From Duganella aquatilis (GTDB taxonomy: Bacteria > Pseudomonadota > Gammaproteobacteria > Burkholderiales > Burkholderiaceae_D), in NCBI RefSeq assembly GCF_009674565.1, contig NZ_WKJL01000029.1:1-64000 (forward strand): 64,000 nt of DNA, read 5' to 3'. The position numbers and the translations under genes are program-made. Position 1 is the stretch's first letter, and each line of letters begins with the position of its first letter. The notes beneath the pieces were generated by a model. That model worked only from the letters and a program-made list of their open reading frames with translations. It made no database searches and was not told the DNA's origin. Below, piece after piece: positions 52,801-61,623 of this stretch.

Positions 52801-53285
52801 GGCGTCGTGATCGTGCCCTGGTTGCTGACCTTGCCCGCGCCGGCGGCGCCGTCGAAGTTGTTTTTACCGGCCAGGAAATCGGCGTCCGAGATATTCAGGC
52901 TGGACGCCACCAGGCCGTTGACGTCCACGCGCGCACCGGCGCCGAACACGATGCCGTTCGGATTAATCAGGAACACCTTGCCGTTCGATTGCAGCGAGCC
53001 GAGGATCTGCGTCGGGTCCTGTCCGGTGATGCGGTTCAGCACCTTGCTGTCGCTGCTCTGCTGGATGAAGCGGGTGATCTCGCCCGGCGCGATCGAGAAG
53101 CTGCGCCAGTCGATGATGGTATTCGGCGTATTGGTAATCGAATACAGGCTGCCCTGCTGGTTGAAGGTGGCCATGCCGTGCACCACGGTCGGCGCAACGG
53201 GAGTTGCCTGCGCGCTGCTGAACGCGGCCGCCACCACCACGGCCAGCGCTTTGCGGCGCAGATTAAAAGGAGTTTGCAGGTTCAT
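49770..53285 (-). CDS. TpsA filamentous-haemagglutinin-type exoprotein
   Basis: An 1171-residue exoprotein. After a long signal peptide (about 1-28) the TPS secretion domain appears: GMATFNQQGSLYSITNTPN, IDWRSFSIAPGEITRF and the hallmark VFLINPNGIVFGAGARVDVN. The middle (about 270-990) is a beta-helix of repeats ending in a Thr-Pro tract of 37 dipeptides. The last 100 residues are Ser/Gly-rich and end KKLYCN. TpsB, encoded 11 bases upstream, should export it. The C-terminal Cys tail may hold it at the surface. Confidence 0.92.
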   Translation of the reverse strand: MNLQTPFNLRRKALAVVVAAAFSSAQATPVAPTVVHGMATFNQQGSLYSITNTPNTIIDWRSFSIAPGEITRFIQQSSDSKVLNRITGQDPTQILGSLQSNGKVFLINPNGIVFGAGARVDVNGLVASSLNISDADFLAGKNNFDGAAGAGKVSNQGTITTPSGGQIFLIAPAVENSGVISSPNGDVVLAAGHSVQLFDSKDPNVQVVVSSPADQALNLGSIVAAGGRVGVYGALVNQRGVINANSAVRGENGAIVLKASDTTLLEQGSVTTASGSNLNTGGDIMLLGQQVGLTGNALVDASGAAGGGKVLVGGDYQGKNAAVMNAQSTYVGKDVTISADATQSGNGGTVVVWSQDATRMYGALSARGGAAGGNGGQVETSANYLDVAGARVNTSAAQGKTGSWLLDPYDITVVSGNGGSITPADILFGGGVATDTTEIGADLFSGATTSIVLQAKHDINFSSDISNTHSNVNLTAQAGNDIKVNNQLYMNGDITLTANDAASGSATGMGGITIASLENFDVVRTGGHALTMQGSYITINGRVNVAAGSMDARANVADGYITVGGSGAVASASGSEALISFIADNINLNGAQSSIGSGDGAYDTVSFGTYSANRGITFGGTAVGTLGLTANGLKSVAAGNLVVGDSGAGPISSGGNVSLVSVGNLLFESNRDITLNHALNGAGTLRASVDGSGTLTLGSNAAISATTVSLIGNKMALGGSTTAQTISVDTYGASTGISLGAETSNQLSLDNAELNALHSGVLNIGKDAAYQGVLTVAGPVDLSGGTAAATQLNLRGSAVAVAGALKVASALGVEATDGAIAGSSGSLTANALTLSATRGIGGGKALVTSVSELTAVNTAGGGSTAAINIANTNNTAHASIMTVHKAQQVDSGTGNAGAIIIDNTGGMTIAGVSPDGVQTSSGSITLQTHSPLVIDGTVSSLSGNITLAAGTGYDASNSITIGGNGSVSSASGHVTATASSFSNNGTMSDVNGVVVPVIVSTPTPTPTPTPTPTPTPTPTPTPTPTPTPTPTPTPTPTPTPTPTPTPTPTPTPTPTPTPTPTPTPTPTPTPTPTPPPSADICSIAPNSALCQVLSPPTAAEPVKPVQQAATEVIKTLATSDATPGNTSSGGSSSGGAANSSTPGDDKKTDKVAATNDKTGTQNEATKKLYCN
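50064..50285 (-). repeat. Hexanucleotide repeat coding for 37 Thr-Pro dipeptides
   Basis: A 222-base run of GGCGTT/GGCGTC units on the + strand (ACG/ACA-CCA/CCG codons on the gene strand) codes for 37 uninterrupted Thr-Pro pairs in TpsA. All units are multiples of 6, so unit gain or loss keeps the frame. The tract probably forms a stiff, exposed spacer before the C-terminal tail. Confidence 0.95.
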
Positions 53286-53296
53286 GTTTTATTTTC

Positions 53297-54880
53297 TCAG
53301 TAAGCCAGGCCCAGGCGCACGTGCAGGCGATTGGCGTCGGCGCGGGTGGTAGCGCCGGCTTTGGTGACGTGGCCGTAGTCCAGTTGCAGATTGACGTAGG
53401 TGGACAGCACGAAGCGCGCGCCGACACCGGCGCTGGCGATGGTGGTGCTGTCGATCTCGCCCGGTTGCGCCTTGTTGCGGCTGACATAGGCGCTGTCGTA
53501 GAAGCCCAGCAGGCGGCAGTTCCAGCCGGCGCGTGTGCACAGGTTGGGCGTGTAGGCTTCCAGGTTGAGGCTGACGCCGGAATCGTTGGAGATTTCGCGC
53601 TCGATGAAGCCGCGCACCGATGTCGCGCCGCCGGCGCCGAACTGCTCGCCGGGAATCAGCGCGTCGCTGGTGTACTGGCCGTTGACGATGGCGCGCAACT
53701 GCCACTGGTTCTCCAGCGCGCGCGTGATGCTGCCGCCGAAGCGCAGTATCGTGTAGTCGGCCTTGGCGCCGACGCGCGCCAGCGCAAAGGCATCCTGGCC
53801 GCCGTTCGAACCGCCGGAGATATTGCGCAGCAGCGTCACCTGGCCGCCGACGTCGCCCATCTTGATCGGCATGCCGATCTGGTAGCTAAGGCTGACCGGA
53901 TGCACGGTGACGTTGTTGCCCAGCTCGGTGGTATCGAACAGCACGCTGTTCTTGAACGCTTTCACGTCGACGCCGTAGGACAGCTTGGATTCGATCTCGC
54001 CGCGCCTGGCCAGCGCCTGGTTGTAGCGCGCGCCGTACACCGCGCCCTTGCCGCTGACGGCCAGGTTCAGCGCGCCGGCGCTGACGGTGCCGGAATCGAC
54101 GTTGGAATAGCTGGCGAAGAAGTCCAGCGAGTCGCCCGATTCATACAGCGGAATATGGTAGCCGGCGCCATACACCTTGACCCGGCCCGGCTCTTCGGCC
54201 GAGGTGGTGTATTGCAGCGAGGCCAGATGGTCGCGGCCGAACAGGTTGGCGTTTTGCAGGATCACGCCGACGTGGGTCTTGCCGGTCGCCTCGGTGCCGG
54301 TGTTGTCGGCGTTGGCCATGACCTTCCACGGCGACTCGTCCTTCACGTCCAGCACGGCGTCGACCTCGTCGGCCACCTCGCCGCTTTGCAGCTTCATCGT
54401 CACCTGCTTGGACGGATTCTCGTTGCCCTGCTTCAGGTTGGCCGAGACCGCCTTCAGGTCGGGCGAGCGGCCGGGCTGCAAGGCCGGCAGGCTGCGGCGG
54501 ATGTTCGCTTCGTCAAAATACCGGTTGTTCTTGACCGTCACGCGGCCGATCTTGGTTTCCACCACGCGCAGCGTCACCACGCCGCCATTCAGCTCCTGCT
54601 CCGGCAGTTCGATGGTGACCACGTTGTAGCCGCGTTCGTGGTACTTGGCTTCCAGCGCCTCCAGCGCGCGCTGCACGTAGCCGAAGTCGCGCTGCTTGCC
54701 GCTGTATGACGCCAGCACGGCGTCGATGTCCGCCTGCGGCAGCAAGGTGTTGCCCTTGACCTCGAAGCGCGTAATTTCAAAACGGATGACACTGTCATCC
54801 GCCGCGTCCGCTCCCCATGCCGATGCCACTGCAACGGCGAGAAGTGACCCTGCGAGCAGGCGCGTAATCTTATATTTCAT
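53297..54880 (-). CDS. TpsB/FhaC-type outer-membrane transporter
   Basis: A 527-residue protein of the two-partner secretion family. Signal peptide to about residue 24, then two POTRA domains (ITRFEVKGNTLLPQADIDAV opens the first, and the second includes IGRVTVKNNRYFDEANIRR). The 16-strand barrel follows, with the conserved loop segment FGAGGATSVRGFIEREIS, matching the VRGY/F motif that is essential in FhaC. It recognises the TPS domain of the TpsA encoded directly downstream and moves it across the outer membrane. Confidence 0.92.
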   Translation of the reverse strand: MKYKITRLLAGSLLAVAVASAWGADAADDSVIRFEITRFEVKGNTLLPQADIDAVLASYSGKQRDFGYVQRALEALEAKYHERGYNVVTIELPEQELNGGVVTLRVVETKIGRVTVKNNRYFDEANIRRSLPALQPGRSPDLKAVSANLKQGNENPSKQVTMKLQSGEVADEVDAVLDVKDESPWKVMANADNTGTEATGKTHVGVILQNANLFGRDHLASLQYTTSAEEPGRVKVYGAGYHIPLYESGDSLDFFASYSNVDSGTVSAGALNLAVSGKGAVYGARYNQALARRGEIESKLSYGVDVKAFKNSVLFDTTELGNNVTVHPVSLSYQIGMPIKMGDVGGQVTLLRNISGGSNGGQDAFALARVGAKADYTILRFGGSITRALENQWQLRAIVNGQYTSDALIPGEQFGAGGATSVRGFIEREISNDSGVSLNLEAYTPNLCTRAGWNCRLLGFYDSAYVSRNKAQPGEIDSTTIASAGVGARFVLSTYVNLQLDYGHVTKAGATTRADANRLHVRLGLAY

Positions 54881-54987
54881 GTCATGAACCCATGGATTTA
54901 ACAGTCTCTTATGATGCTATCACGGCAACACTTCCCTGCGTGGCGTTTTTGCCACAGCCGCGACAAGTGTTGGATTTCTGTCTGGCA

Positions 54988-55356
54988 TTAGTTGCAATAC
55001 ATTTTCTTCACTTGCTCAGTCGCAGCAACGCTGGTCTTGCCGCCGCTGTTGGCGTTCTTTTCGTCGACGGTCTTGTCGGGTTGCGTGTTGCCGCCGGTGC
55101 TGGCGCCGCCGCCTGACGACGTGCCGCCCTGGCTGCTGTTGACCGAGGTGTTGATGATGTTGACGGTCGAGTTGAGCGCCTGCGACACCGGCTGGTTCTG
55201 CTGGCCCTGGGCGGCAGCGGCATCCGCCGCAGCTTTGGCGGCCGCGTCGGCCGCTGCGTGGACGGGAGCGGCCGGCGCTGTTACTGCGGCGGCGGCTGGC
55301 TTGGCGGCTGCCGCAGTGCTGTCCGCCGGTTCGTCAAAAAGATTTGCTTGAGTCAT
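54988..55356 (-). CDS. Small protein sharing the TpsA C-terminal tail
   Basis: A 122-residue protein, starting 15 bases after the parE stop on the same strand. Residues 15-55 are Ala-rich; 60-80 read ALNSTVNIINTSVNSSQGG; then a Ser/Gly/Thr-rich linker leads to the end VAATEQVKKMYCN. TpsA ends with the same layout and KKLYCN, so the tail is a shared, probably functional element. No signal peptide is visible and the ribosome-binding site is weak. It lies upstream of tpsB, 107 bases away. Function unknown; a structural or regulatory partner of the secretion locus is possible. Confidence 0.75.
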   Translation of the reverse strand: MTQANLFDEPADSTAAAAKPAAAAVTAPAAPVHAAADAAAKAAADAAAAQGQQNQPVSQALNSTVNIINTSVNSSQGGTSSGGGASTGGNTQPDKTVDEKNANSGGKTSVAATEQVKKMYCN

Positions 55357-55371
55357 AGTTCGGTTCTAGAT

Positions 55372-57369
<1,998 letters not shown>

Positions 57370-57592
57370 ACGTGAGCAGCTTGTGTTTTTGATACTGGGT
57401 TTATGTACAGGTGCGGCGTTAATTGCGTATTCTATCCTCAACCGCGCGGCATCGCGGGCAAAAATTGCGCACTGCGCAATTTATACACGATGTTTACAGC
57501 ACAGGGCCGCCTTTTTAGACCGTTTTTACGACGCCGTCGCTAAGCTGATCGGTATCGCAGCACACCGCGCAACGCTGTCCAAGGAGCTCACC

Positions 57593-57898
57593 ATGCATGC
57601 CTTTTTCCACACCCAGGCCGCTCAACGTCGGGCGCGTCCGTCCGCCGCGCCGCGTCCGTGCCTGATGCAGCTGACCGTGGACGCCGGCGCCGTGACCGAC
57701 CTGCGGGCGCTGGTGATGCGCACCTGCGGCGCCGGCATGGAGTTCATGCGGGGCGAGGCCTGCGACCACGGCGCCCGCGTCAAGGTCTGGCTGTGCCTGT
57801 CGCGGGCGCTGGCCGGGCAGGTGATGGAGGCGGTGATGCGGGCCTTGCCCGGCGCCGAATTCGGCCGCATGACGGCGCTGGCCCAGGGCCGCGCATGA
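57593..57898 (+). CDS. Small conserved-looking protein coupled to a ParA-like gene
   Basis: Start at 57593 with AAGGAG well placed upstream; 101 residues. The core reads LMQLTVDAGAVTDLRALVMR and later VWLCLSRALAGQVMEAVMRALPGAEFG, an alternating beta/alpha pattern like a ferredoxin or ACT-type fold (impression only). It has three cysteines. No family is recognised. The stop overlaps the ParA-like start (ATGA), so the two proteins are made together. The 223-base gap upstream (57370-57592) must hold promoters for this operon and for parE. Confidence 0.75.
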   Translation: MHAFFHTQAAQRRARPSAAPRPCLMQLTVDAGAVTDLRALVMRTCGAGMEFMRGEACDHGARVKVWLCLSRALAGQVMEAVMRALPGAEFGRMTALAQGRA

Positions 57899-58482
57899 TC
57901 ATCGCCGTCGTCAACCAGGGCGGCGCGCAGGGCGGCGCCGGCAAGGCCATCGTCGCCAACAACCTGGCGCTGCTGCGGGCCCGCGCCGGCCGGCGCGTGA
58001 TGCTGGTCGATACCGATCCGCGCGCGCCGTCGTGCGCCTGGCACCGCGAGCTGGCGGCGGCTGGCGTGCAGCCGCGCTTTGTCGCCCGCGCCATCACCGG
58101 CCGCGCGCTGCGCATGGCGCTGGAACTGCTGCGCCAGCGCTACAACGACATCGTCGTCGATACCGAGGGCCGCGACACGGCCGACAGCCGCGCCGCGCTG
58201 ATCGCCGCGCGCCTGGTGGTGGTGCCGGTGACGCCGCAGCAGGTCGATCTGGCGCGCCAGTACCAGCTGATCGCCCGTCTCAATTCTGCGCGCATGTTCA
58301 ATCCGGACCTGCGCGTGCTGTTTGTACTGGTCGGCGGCGACACCGCTCCCAGCGACGAGGAACGCGCCGCCGTGCGCGCCTACGTCGCCAGGGTGATGTC
58401 GGCCACGCTGGCCAGCACTGTCATTCGCGGCCAGGCGCCGGCCGATATGGACGCGCTGTACCGCGAAGTTTTCCACCACTGA
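57895..58482 (+). CDS. ParA/MinD-like protein with altered P-loop
   Basis: A 195-residue protein of the ParA fold. The opening MIIAVVNQGGAQGGAGKAIV aligns with the KGGVGKTT deviant Walker A, but the signature Lys is Gln and the Mg-binding Thr is Ala. VMLVDTDPRAPS matches the A' Asp box and DIVVDTEG the Walker B region. Size resembles short ParA proteins that move chromosomal loci or complexes. Nucleotide hydrolysis may be lost or weak. A 13-base tandem duplication (58474-58499) covers its stop. A second copy is at 59710-60294. Confidence 0.8.
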   Translation: MIIAVVNQGGAQGGAGKAIVANNLALLRARAGRRVMLVDTDPRAPSCAWHRELAAAGVQPRFVARAITGRALRMALELLRQRYNDIVVDTEGRDTADSRAALIAARLVVVPVTPQQVDLARQYQLIARLNSARMFNPDLRVLFVLVGGDTAPSDEERAAVRAYVARVMSATLASTVIRGQAPADMDALYREVFHH

Positions 58483-58509
58483 GATTCACCACTGAGAGAA
58501 AGTAGCACC

Positions 58510-59268
58510 ATGAACCAATTCGTACTTGCCGCAGCCGTTGCCGCTGCCTTTGTCCTGACCACCACCGGCGCCCGCGCCGACGACGCCGCAGCGGCGCCGG
58601 ACGCGGTGCCGGACAACGCCGTCAGCTTCAACGTGGCGGCGATCAGCGATTACCGTTATCGCGGCATTTCGCAGACGCGCCTGCAGCCGGCCGTGCAGGG
58701 CGGCGTCGATTACGTCAACAATCCGACCGGCCTGTATGTCGGCGCGTGGGCTTCGACCATCACCTGGATCCGGGACGCGGGCGGAGACGGCCACGTCGAG
58801 CTGGACCTGTATGCCGGCAAGCGCGGGCAGGTGACGGCGGACGTGTCGTACGACGTCGGCGTGCTGACCTATGTGTATGCGTCCAACGCGCTGCCGGTCA
58901 GCGCCAGCACCACCGAGATCTACGGCCAACTGGGTTATGGCCCGGCCTACGTCAAGTATTCGCATGCGACCACCAACCTGTTCGGCTTTGCCGACAGCAA
59001 GAACAGCGGCTACGTCGACCTGGGCGCCAACATCGACGCCGGCGATGGCTGGACCGTCAACCTGCACGCCGGCCGTCAGGACGTGAAGCACAACGATGCG
59101 GCCTCGTACACCGACTGGAAGGTCGGCGTGACCAGGGACTTCGGCGTGGTCACCGGCGCGCTGGCCGTCATCGGCACCAACGCCCAGGAATCGGCCTACA
59201 CCTCGGCCGCCAACGGCAAATTCCTCGGCAAGACCGCCTTGCAGCTGATGATCAGCAAAGTGTTTTAG
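58510..59268 (+). CDS. TorF-family putative porin
   Basis: A 252-residue outer-membrane protein. Signal peptide cut after TTTGARA; the mature protein contains the family mark ISDYRYRGISQTRLQPAVQG near residue 50 and alternating beta strands to the end (ALQLMISKVF, aromatic terminus). Such proteins form small barrels of unknown transport range. It follows the ParA-like gene by 27 bases, so it is probably in the same operon, an unexpected partner. Confidence 0.88.
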   Translation: MNQFVLAAAVAAAFVLTTTGARADDAAAAPDAVPDNAVSFNVAAISDYRYRGISQTRLQPAVQGGVDYVNNPTGLYVGAWASTITWIRDAGGDGHVELDLYAGKRGQVTADVSYDVGVLTYVYASNALPVSASTTEIYGQLGYGPAYVKYSHATTNLFGFADSKNSGYVDLGANIDAGDGWTVNLHAGRQDVKHNDAASYTDWKVGVTRDFGVVTGALAVIGTNAQESAYTSAANGKFLGKTALQLMISKVF

Positions 59269-59513
59269 GTCCGCCACGGAGCGCGCCGGTCCGCCGCGCG
59301 CTCCCATTCTTCTCCCGGCAGCTTGAGCCAGACGACGCGCCAGGCATTGCGTACAACGTCGCCGGTGTTGGCGAGTCGCGACGGCGAGACCGGCTTGCCG
59401 TTGTAAATAATGTGATGGCCTTCGACTGCGGCGTGACGCACCCGCCCGGGCATGGTGACGCGCAGCGCAAGCAGCACGCTGCCGCGCAGGCCTATAGGTA
59501 TAGGGTGGTCCAT
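59265..59513 (-). CDS. Hypothetical small protein
   Basis: An 82-residue frame (MDHPIPIGLRGSVLLALRV) convergent with the TorF gene, sharing 4 bases with its end. The middle reads GHHIIYNGKPVSPSRLANTG followed by VVRNAWRVVWLKLPGEEW, with the balanced composition of a real protein. Upstream lies the decamer-repeat array, which could be its control region. No family is recognised and no signal or membrane segment is seen. Confidence 0.5.
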   Translation of the reverse strand: MDHPIPIGLRGSVLLALRVTMPGRVRHAAVEGHHIIYNGKPVSPSRLANTGDVVRNAWRVVWLKLPGEEWERAADRRAPWRT

Positions 59514-59529
59514 TTTTTTGCCCCTCCGG

Positions 59530-59714
59530 TCTATATAAAGTCTATGAAGGTCTAGATCGGGCTAGAAAAGGCTAGAGCGGTCTATAACCGTTACCGTGGG
59601 GAAGTGGAAAAGTCTAGAACGGGCTATAAATCTCAAGGCTGCTCTCACATCCCCCAAGTTATAGACCGTTCTAGCCCTATGAAGTTCAATCTAGCCCTTT
59701 ATAGACTTTCTAGA
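59530..59714. repeat. Phased 10-bp CTAG-rich repeat array with opposed arms
   Basis: Six adjacent units near KCTAKAAMGG run on the + strand at 59530-59590 (units at 59541, 59551, 59561, 59571 and 59581 are exactly 10 bases apart), with two more at 59613-59632. The right arm has six units in the opposite direction at 59656-59714, starting every 10 bases; one (59676) is degenerate. Seven CTAG tetranucleotides fall in 185 bases, in a genome type where CTAG is rare. The final unit overlaps the stop codon of the second ParA-like gene. The one-turn phasing suggests cooperative protein binding on one DNA face. Confidence 0.85.
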
Positions 59715-60294
59715 CCGCCTGTCGCGGAAAAAGAGCCCCCATATATGCCGCCTCAAGGCGAGGGCGGAAGATTTCGCGGTAAAGGTGGCGTACTTCGGGC
59801 GCGCAGAGTTTGCGGTCTTCCTTGTAGGCTTGCAGTTCCAGTTCGCTGTGGCGCGAATGGTAGGTGTCTTCGCCGTCGGCCAGCACCAGCGTGTCGGCCA
59901 GGCGCGCCTGCGGCAGCTGGGCGACGAACACCAGCAAACATCCCGCCTGATGCGGCGACAGCGGCCGGCGACCGTGCGCCACCGTCACCAGCAGCCGCGC
60001 GGCCGGATTGACGCGCTGGGCGGCCTGCAGGCGCGCCAGCACAGCGGCGCAGCCATCGCGCTCCAGCGCCTCCGGCCGGAGCAGGGCCAGCACCACGTTG
60101 GCCCGCGCCAGCGCCAGGTCATCGCGCTGGGAAGCGTCGATCACCAGATCGTCGTAGAGCTGTGCGTCATACGGACCGGGATTGGGCGACACCAGCAGCA
60201 CGCGCTTGCCCGCCGCCACGCGCAGCATGGCCAGATCCTCGGCCAGATCGGCTACCGCGCTGTCGCCGTCCATGCCTGTCAGCGCGACGATCAT
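59710..60294 (-). CDS. Degenerate ParA-like protein without a P-loop
   Basis: Start at 60294 (MIVALTGMDGDSAVADLAED), overlapping the dapA-like stop by 4 bases; 194 residues. It is similar in length and pattern to the ParA-like protein at 57895: VLLVSPNPGP replaces the VDTDP box, YDDLVIDASQRDDLALARA matches the Walker B helix region, and both end near HLYREIF/ALYREVF. The P-loop lysines and Thr are gone, so it should not hydrolyse ATP. The last codon runs into the decamer array. It may act as a non-catalytic partner of the first copy. Confidence 0.75.
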   Translation of the reverse strand: MIVALTGMDGDSAVADLAEDLAMLRVAAGKRVLLVSPNPGPYDAQLYDDLVIDASQRDDLALARANVVLALLRPEALERDGCAAVLARLQAAQRVNPAARLLVTVAHGRRPLSPHQAGCLLVFVAQLPQARLADTLVLADGEDTYHSRHSELELQAYKEDRKLCAPEVRHLYREIFRPRLEAAYMGALFPRQAV

Positions 60295-61250
60295 ATGGCC
60301 GCCATGGCGTGCGCCAGCGAGTGGCGCGCGCCGGTCTGCGCATGGCCCGCCGCTGCCGGCGCGCGGCGATAGCGCGGCACGCCGTCCAGCGCCGCCAGCG
60401 CCGCCGCCAGATGCTCCCTGCAAGCCGGGGTGGCCGGCACCATCGGCAGCCGCAACTCGTCGCGCAACAGCCCCTGCATCGCCAGCGCCGCCTTCAACGG
60501 CGCCGGATTCGGCTCCGAGAACAGCGCGCGCACCATCGGCAGCAAGCGCTCGAACAGCGCACACGCCTCCACCAGCCGCTGCGCGCGCACCAGATCGAAC
60601 AACTGCACATACAAATCGGTACGAACATGCGCCGACGCCGAAATCGCCCCATGACCGCCGCCGCACAGCGCCGCAAACAGCAGCGCATCGTCGCCGCACA
60701 GCACCGACAGCGGCGTCTCGCGCACCAGATCCGTCATCTGCTGCAGGCTGCCGCCGGCCTCCTTGATGGCGGCAAACTGCGGCCGCTGCGCCAGCGCGCG
60801 CGCGCTGGCCAGCTCCAGCTGCACGCCGGTACGCGCCGGCACGTTATACAGCACGATGGGCCGCGCGGTGGCGTCGGCAATCGTCTCGAAATGGCGCAGC
60901 AATCCCTGCTGGGAAGGCCGCACATAGGCCGGCGTCGACACCAGATAGCCGGCCAGATCCTCGTCGTCGAACTCCAGCACGCGGCTGGCGGCGGCAAAGG
61001 TGTCGCTGCCGCCGATGCCCATCAGCACCGGACAGCGCCGCTGCGCCACCTCCAGCACCGCCGCCAGCGCCGCGCTCTGCTCGGCCAGATCCAGCTGCGG
61101 CGCCTCGCCGGTGGTGCCGCACACCACCAGCCCGTGGGCGCCGTCGTCGACCACCCGTTCGGCCAGCCGCTGCAGGCAGGCCAGATCGATCTCGCCGTGC
61201 GCCATCGGCGTCACCAGCGGCACCCAGATGCCGTGTAGGGAAGTCTGCAT
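60291..61250 (-). CDS. DapA-family aldolase (dihydrodipicolinate synthase paralogue)
   Basis: Start at 61250 (MQTSLHGIWVPLVTPM) with GAGGAA upstream; 319 residues. The family marks are present: VVCGTTGEAPQLDLAEQ, the proton-relay Tyr in PIVLYNVPARTG and the Schiff-base Lys in FAAIKEAGGSLQQM. It condenses pyruvate with an aldehyde; the housekeeping DapA makes the lysine precursor, but this copy, coupled to a ParA-like gene, could have another substrate. It is divergent from the kdp operon. Confidence 0.87.
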   Translation of the reverse strand: MQTSLHGIWVPLVTPMAHGEIDLACLQRLAERVVDDGAHGLVVCGTTGEAPQLDLAEQSAALAAVLEVAQRRCPVLMGIGGSDTFAAASRVLEFDDEDLAGYLVSTPAYVRPSQQGLLRHFETIADATARPIVLYNVPARTGVQLELASARALAQRPQFAAIKEAGGSLQQMTDLVRETPLSVLCGDDALLFAALCGGGHGAISASAHVRTDLYVQLFDLVRAQRLVEACALFERLLPMVRALFSEPNPAPLKAALAMQGLLRDELRLPMVPATPACREHLAAALAALDGVPRYRRAPAAAGHAQTGARHSLAHAMAAI

Positions 61251-61327
61251 GATGTTCCTCAGTAGTTGCGATGGAACCAGCGTAGCCAAGCCCTCGTAAA
61301 AATGTTCTAAAGAGTCGCCCGCCGGCC

Positions 61328-61361
61328 GTAAAGAAAACGTAAATTTTTACGCTTTGTTTAC
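61328..61361. promoter_or_regulatory. Inverted repeat upstream of kdp, candidate KdpE site
   Basis: GTAAAGAAAACGTAAA (61328-61343) and the inverted TTTACGCTTTGTTTAC (61346-61361) agree at 14 of 16 positions. It lies in the 193-base gap between the dapA-like and kdp genes, about 83 bases before the first kdp ORF. An AT-rich site upstream of kdp is where KdpE binds in other bacteria. kdpD and kdpE are not in the window. Confidence 0.5.
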
Positions 61362-61443
61362 ACCCCGCCGGCAAGTCTTTACAAAATCTTTAGACCCTTC
61401 TGGCTAAGCTTCAGGCTATCAAAACAAGACCTGTGAGGGTGTG

Positions 61444-61536
61444 ATGGACTTAGTATTTATCGGCGCGATCGCGCTGTTCTACCTGCTGACGGTGGCCATG
61501 GCCGCCGGCTGCGACAAGCTCGGAGGCCAACCATGA
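61444..61536 (+). CDS. 30-residue membrane miniprotein ahead of kdpF
   Basis: MDLVFIGAIALFYLLTVAMA forms one membrane helix, followed by AGCDKLGGQP. GAGGGTG precedes the ATG by a few bases. The stop overlaps the kdpF start (ATGA at 61533-61536), so it is translationally coupled to kdp. Short one-helix frames occur just before kdpF in several bacteria, but no function is known. It could stabilise the Kdp complex, as KdpF does. Confidence 0.65.
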   Translation: MDLVFIGAIALFYLLTVAMAAGCDKLGGQP

Positions 61537-61622
61537 ACACGTTCTATGTGATCGGCGCCATCGCGGCGGCCGGCCTGCTGGTCTACCTGGTGGTGGCCCT
61601 GCTGAAAGCGGAGGACCTGTAA
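61533..61622 (+). CDS. kdpF: KdpF, small subunit of the K+-transporting ATPase
   Basis: A 29-residue single-helix protein (MNTFYVIGAIAAAGLLVYLV) ending KAEDL, matching the usual KdpF length and layout (KdpF commonly ends with an acidic Ala/Glu stretch). GGAGG is placed 5 bases before the ATG. It stabilises the KdpABC complex. The stop is 1 base before kdpA. Confidence 0.88.
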   Translation: MNTFYVIGAIAAAGLLVYLVVALLKAEDL

Positions 61623-61623
61623 C

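Noticed and set aside
50625..53303. 892-codon + strand open frame opposite tpsA
   Set aside because: Low-complexity Arg/His/Ala translation, no start signal, and the opposite strand encodes the TPS domain and beta-helix repeats.
58474..58499. 13-base tandem duplication (CACCACTGAGA repeated) at the end of the ParA-like gene
   Set aside because: It only repeats the last His codons and the stop region; likely a slippage event without clear function.
61383..61404. TTTAGACCCTTCTGGCTA resembling the decamer-array units upstream of kdp
   Set aside because: Only a single imperfect copy with several mismatches and no phased neighbours; similarity is probably chance.
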